Positions 54,079 through 64,000 of a stretch of 64,000 bases of DNA are shown here, one piece after another. The notes below the pieces were generated by a model. That model worked only from the letters and a program-made list of their open reading frames with translations. It was not told the origin of the DNA and did no database searches. Origin of the DNA: Kiritimatiellia bacterium (GTDB taxonomy: Bacteria; Verrucomicrobiota; Kiritimatiellia; RFP12; DVOR01); NCBI GenBank assembly GCA_017531445.1, contig JAFXKZ010000002.1, positions 699,286 to 763,285 on the forward strand. The letters are read 5' to 3'. The position numbers and the translations under genes were made by a program. How positions within the stretch are numbered: position 1 is the stretch's first letter; the number at the start of each line of letters is the position of its first letter.

Positions 54079-55046
54079 ATGCATCCCCATCTGCGCCTTC
54101 CACCGCTCTATCTTGCCCCGATGGCAGAGTTTACCTCGCCTCCGATGCGCGTTGTGTGTGAGCAATGTGGAGCCCAACGCACCTACACAGAGATGGTCAA
54201 TGCCGAGGGCATTTGCCGCCGCTCCCCAAAGACGCTCTTTCTCTTGGAGACCTTTTCCGAAGAGCGGCACGTATGGGCACACCTCTATGGTCACGACCCG
54301 ATTCGCCTGGCAGAAGCGGCGCGGTTCGTTGCGGATTTGGGAAGATTTGAGGGGATTGACATCAATGCCGGGTGCCCCGTGCCGAGGATTACGGCTCAAG
54401 GTGCCGGCTCGGCGTTGCTTAACGATCTCCCGCGATTGGAGGCGATTGTCCGCGAAGTTACCCGTGCCGTTTCGTTGCCGGTGAGCGTCAAGACGCGCTT
54501 GGGGCCCAACCCGCAAAGGCCCACATGGCAGGAAACATTGAAGCGACTTGAAGCTGCCGGCGCGCGGGCCATCACATTCCACGCCCGCTACACTTCACAG
54601 GGGCACACCGGCACTGTTCATCTTGATACGCTGCACGAAGCTGTCTCCGCCACCTCGCTTCCGGTATTCGGCAACGGCTCGATTACCGATCCAGCCACGG
54701 CAAAAGCGATGGCGGAAACCGGCGTTCACGCCCTGCTCATCGCCCGTGCGGCCCTGGAAAATCCGTGTATTTTCACTTTCAGCAAGGGCGATCCACACTG
54801 CCTGGCTCTGCAACATCTCCGGCTGGAACTGCGCTACCGTGAGCGCGCACAAGCCTTTTCCCGCCTCTCTCCGGAGGAGGCAACCGTGCTAACCTTCCGC
54901 CGGCATCTCTTCCGTTACTTCAAGGGTTTGCCCGGCGCGAACAGCCTCCGTGGCAATCTAATGCACCTGCACACGATTGACGATCTCCTCCGCGCCATCG
55001 CCCCATTCCGCCCGGAAACGCCCACTTCTCTGCCGACGCAGCACTT

Positions 55047-55050
<4 letters not shown>
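54079..55050 (+). CDS. dus: tRNA-dihydrouridine synthase
   Basis: This 323-residue FMN enzyme reduces uridine to dihydrouridine in tRNA D-loops. YLAPMAEFTSPPMRVVC is the N-terminal signature, and Cys99 in DINAGCPVPRI is the catalytic acid. SVKTRLGPN and FGNGSITDP bind FMN. The C-terminal helical domain is present. Which Dus subfamily it belongs to (A, B or C) is not certain. The stop overlaps hrpA by ATGA. Confidence 0.92.
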
Positions 55051-58661
<3,611 letters not shown>

Positions 58662-58698
58662 GCGCACACCTCAACCGTGCGCCGCTGAAGCTGTGCCT

Positions 58699-58714
58699 CA
58701 CGTGCGCGCACGTG
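58699..58714 (+). terminator. Perfect palindrome after hrpA
   Basis: The 16-base palindrome CACGTGCGCGCACGTG is followed by CATTTATTATTG, between two convergent genes. It could end transcription from either side, with a weak T run. Confidence 0.4.
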
Positions 58715-58763
58715 CATTTATTATTGTAAGAAGCGCAAGGCATACCATCGCCCTTTCCCGGCA

Positions 58764-59735
58764 TTATACATCCAGATAAGGCGAAAAATCCTCCGGCGGC
58801 GGTGCGATAAAATCCATCTGCGCTCCGCTCATGGGATGGGGCAACTGCAACCGGCGGGCGTGAAGTAATTGACGCGCAGGCACCACACTCAAGCGGCGAT
58901 CCAACGCAGGTTTCCCATAAAGTGCGTCCCCCACGATGGGGGTGCCAAGTGACGCCAAATGGACGCGAATCTGGTGCGTCCGCCCGGTTTCAATGCGGCA
59001 TCGCACCCGGCTCACCCCCCCGGGAAGCGTTGCCTCCCGCGCCCAATGGGTCACCGCACGGCGTCCATTGGTTTTGACCACCGCCATTTTTTGACGATGA
59101 AAAGGCGAGCGGCCGATAAGATTCTCCAGCGTCCCTTCCAAAGGCGGCACCCCGTGGACGATTGCCACATATTCCTTGATCAGACGGTGCATTGCAAAGG
59201 TTTCCACCAACGCACGATGGGCGTATTCATGCTTTGCCACCACCATCACACCGGAGGTGTCCATATCCAGACGGTGAACAATGCCCGGCCGCTTTTCGCC
59301 GCCAATGCCTTTGAGATCCGGGCAATGATGCAGCAGCGCATTTACAAGAGTGCCGTGACTGTGCCCGCAAGCCGGATGCACCACGAGCCCGGCGGGCTTG
59401 TGGAGTGCAATCATATCCGCATCTTCATAAAGGATGTCGAGCGGAATCGGCTCCGGAAGAATATCCACCGGCGCGGCGGGAGGCAACGTTAAAACAAGCA
59501 CCATTCCCGGTTGCGGCGCGGCGGAAAGCTTCGTAATCGCGCGTCCTTCCCCATCGGTTAAATGCCCGGCTTTGGCCAAAGCCTGAATCCGCGAACGGGT
59601 CAATTCCGGCAATTTTCCGGCGAGCCATTGATCCAACCGCCGCGCTTCCGCGCCACCCTCAACCATCAGCGTAAACACCTCGGCTTCGGGGGTTTCATCG
59701 GCAGAGGCTGACAAAAGTTCCGTTTCGCCCGTCAT
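58764..59735 (-). CDS. rluD: Pseudouridine synthase, RluA/RluD family
   Basis: This 323-residue enzyme isomerises uridines in ribosomal RNA. An S4-like domain (RRLDQWLAGKLPELTRSRIQALAKAGH, about 32-60) precedes the RluA catalytic domain, with Asp157 in GIVHRLDMDTSG and RIHLASLG-like VRVHLASLGTPIVGD. Family members cannot be separated by eye, so rluD is a best guess. The gene starts 9 bases after truA's stop, and both are RNA-pseudouridine enzymes in one operon. Confidence 0.9.
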   Translation of the reverse strand: MTGETELLSASADETPEAEVFTLMVEGGAEARRLDQWLAGKLPELTRSRIQALAKAGHLTDGEGRAITKLSAAPQPGMVLVLTLPPAAPVDILPEPIPLDILYEDADMIALHKPAGLVVHPACGHSHGTLVNALLHHCPDLKGIGGEKRPGIVHRLDMDTSGVMVVAKHEYAHRALVETFAMHRLIKEYVAIVHGVPPLEGTLENLIGRSPFHRQKMAVVKTNGRRAVTHWAREATLPGGVSRVRCRIETGRTHQIRVHLASLGTPIVGDALYGKPALDRRLSVVPARQLLHARRLQLPHPMSGAQMDFIAPPPEDFSPYLDV

Positions 59736-59744
59736 TGCACCGCC

Positions 59745-60509
59745 TCAATACCACACGCGCCACAAGGTCAAGCCCGCAGCAGGCGCAGAGGGCACCCGCG
59801 CAGTGCGCACATTGCCGGGCTCCAGCAATGCCAGCACCGCCTCCGGCGATTCATTTCCCGAGCCGACACGCAGCAGAAATCCCACAAGCGAACGCACCAT
59901 TTTGTAGAGGAATCCATTCCCCTGCACACGGAAGCAGATCCGCGAACCGCGCTTGGTCACTTCAAATTCATACAACGTGCGCACGGTCGATTCAATCGGC
60001 CGATTGGCATTCGCCGCGAATGCTGCAAAATCATGTGTACCGATCAGATAACCGATTGCCCGGCGCATCGCCTCCAGATCCAAGGGCCGCACGATATGCG
60101 CATTATACAAACGTTTATTGGGAGGCAGAATACGCGTATTCCACACGTAGTAGCGATACTCTTTGCGTTGAGCGTCAAATCGCGCATGAAACCGGGGATG
60201 CACCTCCTGCACCGACAGCGCACGGATATCCGGCGGCAGACGGCCATTGGCATTCAACGCCATCTTGAGCGAGCGCACCGTCATCCGTGTGAACAAATCC
60301 ACATGAAAGACCTGCCCGTGAGCATGCACCCCGTGATCCGTGCGTCCGCTGCTGTGAATATCCACTTTCGGCGCCTTGACAATCCCCGCCAGCACCTGCT
60401 CAATTGTTTCCTGGACACTCGGAAACCCCGGTTGGGTCTGCCAACCGAAATAGGCTGTGCCATCATAAGCGCAAATAATCTTAAACCGCCTTGCTACGAC
60501 CTCTTCCAT
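59745..60509 (-). CDS. truA: tRNA pseudouridine synthase A
   Basis: This 254-residue enzyme modifies positions 38-40 of the tRNA anticodon arm. RFKIICAYDGTAYFGWQ is the N-terminal motif, and Asp58 in SSGRTDHGVHA the catalytic residue. SFMHHQVR-like YKMVRSLVGFLLRVG follows. The start at 60509 fits the family; an upstream frame of 38 codons would cross the promoter and repeat element H. A TGCTATACT box ends 7 bases before the ATG, with no ribosome site, so the mRNA is predicted to be leaderless. Confidence 0.94.
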   Translation of the reverse strand: MEEVVARRFKIICAYDGTAYFGWQTQPGFPSVQETIEQVLAGIVKAPKVDIHSSGRTDHGVHAHGQVFHVDLFTRMTVRSLKMALNANGRLPPDIRALSVQEVHPRFHARFDAQRKEYRYYVWNTRILPPNKRLYNAHIVRPLDLEAMRRAIGYLIGTHDFAAFAANANRPIESTVRTLYEFEVTKRGSRICFRVQGNGFLYKMVRSLVGFLLRVGSGNESPEAVLALLEPGNVRTARVPSAPAAGLTLWRVWY

Positions 60510-60516
60510 GCAGAAA

Positions 60517-60525
60517 AGTATAGCA
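60517..60525 (-). promoter_or_regulatory. Extended -10 promoter of truA
   Basis: TGCTATACT (60525-60517), preceded by a run of T, ends 7 bases before the ATG. It has no clear -35 box. Confidence 0.5.
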
Positions 60526-60564
60526 AAAACGCGCCCGGGATGGCACCTCTGCCATTCCCAAATC

Positions 60565-60650
60565 CAAGATGGGCGAAACGGCTTCACGACTTCGCCCACA
60601 TTCATCTTCAATTCCGCCCACATTCACGTGCAACTTCGCCCATCTTCATA
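60565..60650. repeat. Phased 22-bp repeat element H
   Basis: Cores start at 60571 (forward, AAGATGGGCGAA), 60593, 60615 and 60637 (inverted, TTCGCCCACATTC, TCCGCCCACATTC, TTCGCCCATCTTC), exactly 22 bp apart. The layout is FRRR. It lies between truA and pfk. Confidence 0.88.
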
Positions 60651-60782
60651 CGCCTTTCACGCGCTTCACGCCAACATCACCCACTGCTCCTTGCCCCTTC
60701 CATGCGCACCATGCGCCAACACTCAAAGCCTCATTTCCGCGTTACTTCGTCTGCACCCACAGAAAAAAGCCCTTCGTGAATC

Positions 60783-60822
60783 AAAATAAAAACGCGCAAC
60801 CCCTCCTCGGAATTGCGCGTTT
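60783..60822 (-). terminator. Terminator of pfk
   Basis: A 9-bp stem AACGCGCAA/TTGCGCGTT (60791-60799 and 60813-60821) has a 13-base loop, with TTTTTATTTT after it on the minus strand. It lies 22 bases after the pfk stop. Confidence 0.75.
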
Positions 60823-60843
60823 CTGCTGTGTTGCCGCGACCGC

Positions 60844-62214
60844 TTACGGATTGTAAATCGCATCTGCCACGTTTGCAGAAGGATTCATGTAGAATTCCTG
60901 CCCGGTAGCATCCAACACGGAAGCCCAGAGATTCGAGGAAAGCTCCACTTTGCGACGCTCAATCGTTGCCAACGGAATCGGCACGAGCGAATAATCATCA
61001 TTCAGGCGACCCACCACGCAATTGGTGCGACCGGCCATTGCAGCGTGTACCGCCATGCGGGCGAGACGATAGCAAAGCACCGAGTCGGAAGCCTCTGCAG
61101 GGCAACTGCGAATGGTGTAGCTCGGGTCGATATATTTGACGGTAACATCATCACCCTTGGACTTAAAGTGCTCGGTAATCCGCGTCTTCAAGAACTCGCC
61201 GATATCCTTTTTGAGGACGTTGCCGGAAGCGTCTTTGCGGACTTCGCCTTCCATCAGTTCCTGACCGGCACCCTCGGCTACCACGATTACTGCATGGCTG
61301 CGCCCGGATTCAAAGCGACGCTCCAAAGCGCGCAGAAGCCCACCCTCGCCATCAACAGTGAAGGGTGACTCGGGAATCAGACAGAAATTGACTACGGGGT
61401 TGGCCAATGCGGCATAGGCGGCAATGAAGCCCGAATCGCGCCCCATCAGCTTCACCAAGCCGATGCCATGATAGGCACCCAGTGCCTCGGCGTGAGCCGA
61501 ACGGATCGCAGGAATGGAGGCCGCCACCGCCGTCTCGAAACCGAACGTGCGCCCGACAAAATGGAGGTCGTTGTCAATTGTCTTCGGAATGCCCACTACG
61601 GAAATCTTGAGTCCGCGGCGGCGGCATTCATTGGAGACATCGCGGGCGCAGCGCAAAGAACCATCACCACCGATTGCAAAAAGCACATTGATGCCAAGGC
61701 GTTCCAGCGTGTCAACCATGCGCGAGGTGTCTTGTTGACCACGGGAAGAGCCGAGCAGTGTGCCGCCCTTTTCGTGAATGGTATCCACGATGTCCGGGGT
61801 CAGCAACATCGGATCGTAATTAAATTCAGGAATCAGACCGGCATAACCATAGCGGAAACCGTAGATCGTCTTCACGCCATAATCAAAGGCCAACACTTCA
61901 ACCAGCCCCTTGATCACATTGTTCAATCCGGGACAGAGACCGCCGGCAGTGACAATCGCCGCACGCGTCGTCGCCGGATCATGAAAGATTTTACGGTGAG
62001 GACCGGCACTTTCCAACTTGGGCACCGAACCGTAACGCTGCACAAATTCATGCACATACGTGGCGCGCACACTCAACAAAGAGTACATATCTTCCGGTTC
62101 AACAAAGTGCGTCGTGTTGGCAATCGGCGTATCAATCTTACATTCGCCAAGGGTTTCGGTAAGAAACGTAAACTTGGACGGATCTTCGAAAATGCGCTTA
62201 AACAGCGATGACAT
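60844..62214 (-). CDS. pfk: 6-phosphofructokinase, long plant-like type
   Basis: This 456-residue enzyme phosphorylates fructose-6-phosphate in glycolysis. FAIGGDGSLRCA has Gly at the site that prefers ATP over pyrophosphate, and VVGIPKTIDNDLHFVG has Lys at the companion site, a mixed pattern known from plant and related ATP enzymes. MGRDSGFIAAYAAL binds substrate. The N-terminal 80 residues are an extension. GAGAGGATAAG before the ATG supports the start. A consensus promoter and a leader of about 63 bases with a CACCTG/CAGGTG stem precede it. ATP use is inference. Confidence 0.92.
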   Translation of the reverse strand: MSSLFKRIFEDPSKFTFLTETLGECKIDTPIANTTHFVEPEDMYSLLSVRATYVHEFVQRYGSVPKLESAGPHRKIFHDPATTRAAIVTAGGLCPGLNNVIKGLVEVLAFDYGVKTIYGFRYGYAGLIPEFNYDPMLLTPDIVDTIHEKGGTLLGSSRGQQDTSRMVDTLERLGINVLFAIGGDGSLRCARDVSNECRRRGLKISVVGIPKTIDNDLHFVGRTFGFETAVAASIPAIRSAHAEALGAYHGIGLVKLMGRDSGFIAAYAALANPVVNFCLIPESPFTVDGEGGLLRALERRFESGRSHAVIVVAEGAGQELMEGEVRKDASGNVLKKDIGEFLKTRITEHFKSKGDDVTVKYIDPSYTIRSCPAEASDSVLCYRLARMAVHAAMAGRTNCVVGRLNDDYSLVPIPLATIERRKVELSSNLWASVLDATGQEFYMNPSANVADAIYNP

Positions 62215-62284
62215 AGTGCTTATCCTCTCTTGTTCACCTGACGATCTTCAAGCGAAAAGTCAACAGGTGTTAAATCGGTTCAAT

Positions 62285-62313
62285 ATTATACGTGATTTCA
62301 CTCCAATCGTCAA
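62285..62313 (-). promoter_or_regulatory. Promoter of pfk
   Basis: TTGACG (62313-62308) and TATAAT (62290-62285) are 17 bp apart, near-consensus. The start of transcription is expected near 62278, leaving a 63-base leader with a CACCTG/CAGGTG inverted repeat. Confidence 0.7.
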
Positions 62314-62366
62314 ATAAATCACTCGTGCAAGCACCTTCGGCAAACAAGCGTATACAGGAGCTTTCG

Positions 62367-62531
62367 ATGCGGGCAACAGGCGTGCAATTCTTTTCGCATC
62401 CGCGCCTTTTTGAGAAAGGGGAAGTGCACCATCTCCAGCGTCCGCGCTGCCACCTTTCTCCGGGAGCGTTGCCTATCAACATACGTAGTTACAAACCGAG
62501 AAAAAGTCATCACTCCCGGCATTTCCCCTGA
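62367..62531 (+). CDS. Possible 54-residue protein
   Basis: AGGAG lies 6 bases before the ATG at 62367, and the frame runs for 54 codons (MRATGVQFFSHPRLFEKGEV...). The N-terminal FFSHPRLFEKGEVHHL is faintly like the opening of RsmE-type rRNA methyltransferases (FF...HHL), so it may be a gene remnant. No promoter or partner is obvious. It could equally be chance. Confidence 0.25.
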   Translation: MRATGVQFFSHPRLFEKGEVHHLQRPRCHLSPGALPINIRSYKPRKSHHSRHFP

Positions 62532-62964
62532 AACCTGCCCCACACTTCTCATACGCCGCGTTCACGGAAAATGCCCTGGGAAAACCTTTCTTTACCCCAT
62601 CCCAAACTTTAACCATCCCGTTCAAAGACTTCTTCGGCAACGCCACTTCCATACCGGTAGAAGCCCCGGAACAAAAACACGCCGTAGGTCTTTGCATCAC
62701 TCTTCCACAGACACGTGGACGAAACACCGTGCGACCTTCTGGAAACACACGCCGTTTAGCTTTCGGATTGTCGCATACTTCCGGCAGAAATTTGCATGAG
62801 GATGCTCCGGCACCTACGGCTCGTCCGTCTGCGACATTTCACAAACACATCGCACATTCTGATTGATTCCCCCACACTCATCCGCCATCACTGGATAGCG
62901 CAGGTCGGCACCGATGCGTAAAAACCTCGGCCGGATGCTGCGCACGAATCGCCACGCTTTGGCG

Positions 62965-63050
62965 ACGCCATAATGGAAGATCAAGGGCTCTATAATGGAA
63001 GATTCACGGCTCCATAATGGACGATTGAAGGCTCCATAATGGAAGGCCTC
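62965..63050. repeat. Phased 22-bp repeat element I (variant core)
   Basis: The motif TAATGG occurs at 62971, 62993, 63015 and 63037, exactly 22 bp apart. Units read GCTCYATAATGGAAGATT with small changes. All four are in the same direction. The layout is that of the other elements, but the core does not contain GGGCGA. Confidence 0.85.
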
Positions 63051-63146
63051 TTGCCGTCAAGTCGTATTGCCCACACAAACACGCCACCGCTTGCAGGCAA
63101 CATCCGCGTCTGCGAGGTTTAAGCCCGGGCATCAACCAAAAAGATA

Positions 63147-64000
63147 TCACTTCCGCTGTTTGGCGGCAGCCTCGGCGGCCATCTCAACGAAGGGGATTTT
63201 GTTCACAGGATGGACGTTGTTTTTCTCTCCGAGTCCCGCGCTGAACGTATCCAAATACGTGGCACCGGTCAAACGGCAAGCCTTCTTCTGTGCTTCACGA
63301 TAAGGGGCCCATGGGCGATTCATCACCGGCAAGCCCACCATCAAAAAGGGCGTCTCCGGCGTAGGACGCAGTGTTTCAATCACTGCCAGCAACGTCTCCA
63401 ACATATAATCCTCCGGCAAAGGTTTATCCGGAGAAAGGTTCACCGTAGCATTTGATTCGCCCTGATACCACAGCACACCGTCAATCGGCAGATGACGCAC
63501 TTTCGCGATTCCCTCGCGGTAAAGTTTATTCAACGCCCACCAATAGGCTTCGGTCTTATTGTGCTTCCGCTTCGGATATTCACGCGCACACCATTTACAA
63601 GGGAAATCTTCATTCTCGTGAATCTGCTTGCGATTCGTCACAATCTTCAAGAGGTTCGGATACTTTGCCTTCCCGTTTTTATCTATAGCGGCCATAACCT
63701 CCTCGCTCAGAAAAGCCTCTGTCGAGGCACCTCCGGCTGCAACATAAAGGATCGCAATCGGCTTCCCGGTGGCTTTGGCGCGGCGGATGGCGAAGGATAC
63801 GCCCATGGCACTCCAATTCTTGGCATTAGCGGGCGTGATCTTGTGCCAAGAACCGGTCATGAAATCCCAGAGACGAATATCGCAATCGGCGGTCGCTGCC
63901 GCCTCTTTATCTGCTTGCGCACACCAGCCAAGCTTCCAAAACATATTGGATTGTCCGGCGCACAACCACACCTCTGCCTTCCCTGCAATGTCCTCGGGCA
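63147..64000 (-). CDS. SGNH esterase, sialate O-acetylesterase-like, truncated
   Basis: At least 284 residues; the N-terminal part lies past the window edge, since the frame stays open to base 64000. EVWLCAGQSNMFWKLGW carries the GQSN nucleophile block, YVAAGGASTEAF the Gly block, and GVLWYQGESNAT the Asn/Glu block. A histidine in NNVHPVNKIPF closes the active site. Such enzymes remove O-acetyl groups from sialic acid or other sugars, often in host-glycan use, in line with the GH31 enzyme. A precise substrate cannot be given. Confidence 0.85.
   Translation of the reverse strand, partial: PEDIAGKAEVWLCAGQSNMFWKLGWCAQADKEAAATADCDIRLWDFMTGSWHKITPANAKNWSAMGVSFAIRRAKATGKPIAILYVAAGGASTEAFLSEEVMAAIDKNGKAKYPNLLKIVTNRKQIHENEDFPCKWCAREYPKRKHNKTEAYWWALNKLYREGIAKVRHLPIDGVLWYQGESNATVNLSPDKPLPEDYMLETLLAVIETLRPTPETPFLMVGLPVMNRPWAPYREAQKKACRLTGATYLDTFSAGLGEKNNVHPVNKIPFVEMAAEAAAKQRK

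Larger units (their letters stand above)
60510..60843. other. Intergenic gap between pfk and truA
   Basis: It contains the truA promoter, repeat element H and the pfk terminator. Nothing else is seen. Confidence 0.5.
62215..63146. other. Intergenic region of about 930 bases
   Basis: It contains the pfk promoter and leader, a possible small plus-strand ORF (62367-62531), and repeat element I (62965-63050). From 62532 to 62964 I see no feature I can support. Confidence 0.5.

Noticed and set aside
62965-63050. CRISPR array
   Set aside because: Units are 22 bp with no 26-40-base unique spacers, there are only four of them, and no cas gene is near. The period and count match the other phased elements.

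Overview
The window is chromosomal DNA of a moderately GC-rich Gram-negative bacterium. A type II secretion-type secretin with its inner-membrane partners, a secreted C10 protease ending in a calcium-loop motif, an AsmA-like giant, zinc-ribbon hypotheticals and many secreted carbohydrate-active proteins fit the Planctomycetes-Verrucomicrobia-Chlamydiae group best. A gut or rumen Kiritimatiellota or Lentisphaerota lineage is my guess. This placement is inference from gene content; no rRNA is present.

Layout: 1-2.3 kb holds the end of glyA, a pseudopilin-C-terminus-like protein and an alkaline-phosphatase-superfamily enzyme. At 2.7-2.9 kb are tRNA-Val(GAC) and tRNA-Pro(GGG). At 3.3-5.7 kb lies a coupled bioG-bioC-lysozyme-like operon. 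At 6.2-12.4 kb is a gspK-L-M-D secretion operon ending in a small coupled gene. At 12.5-18.7 kb come a fused sugar-binding/permease protein and an AsmA-like protein. At 18.7-25.6 kb are two small hypotheticals, polA and mfd. At 26-33.6 kb are a C10 protease (minus), rfbB and a large GH31 glycosidase. At 33.7-39.4 kb are a tiny basic protein (minus), epmA, uvrA and an iron alcohol dehydrogenase. At 39.7-46 kb the minus strand carries a candidate small RNA, a repeat-bearing SDR-like protein, infC, thrS and a secreted protein. At 46.8-58.7 kb a long plus-strand run carries a membrane/solenoid protein, queA, manC, a lipoprotein, two coiled-coil proteins, dus and hrpA. At 58.8-64 kb the minus strand carries rluD-like, truA, pfk and a truncated SGNH esterase.

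The most striking non-coding signal is a family of nine intergenic elements. Each has four imperfect copies of a short core, around TTCGCCCAYRTTCA or its complement, set 22 bp apart (occasionally 23), that is two DNA helical turns. Eight share the GGGCGA/TCGCCC core. The ninth keeps the four-by-22 layout with an unrelated core. Nearly every long intergenic gap has exactly one and no gene contains one, and core variants are homogeneous inside an element. I know of no named family with this architecture, and it is my main candidate for an undescribed system.

Other leads are a well-formed promoter-plus-terminator unit of about 73 nt with no ORF (candidate small RNA), a membrane-anchored SDR-like protein with 22-residue tandem repeats and a 113-bp internal duplication, a recurrent extended -10 promoter (TGNTATAAT-like) only 6-10 nt from the start codon of several genes (predicted leaderless mRNAs), and infC starting with TTG.
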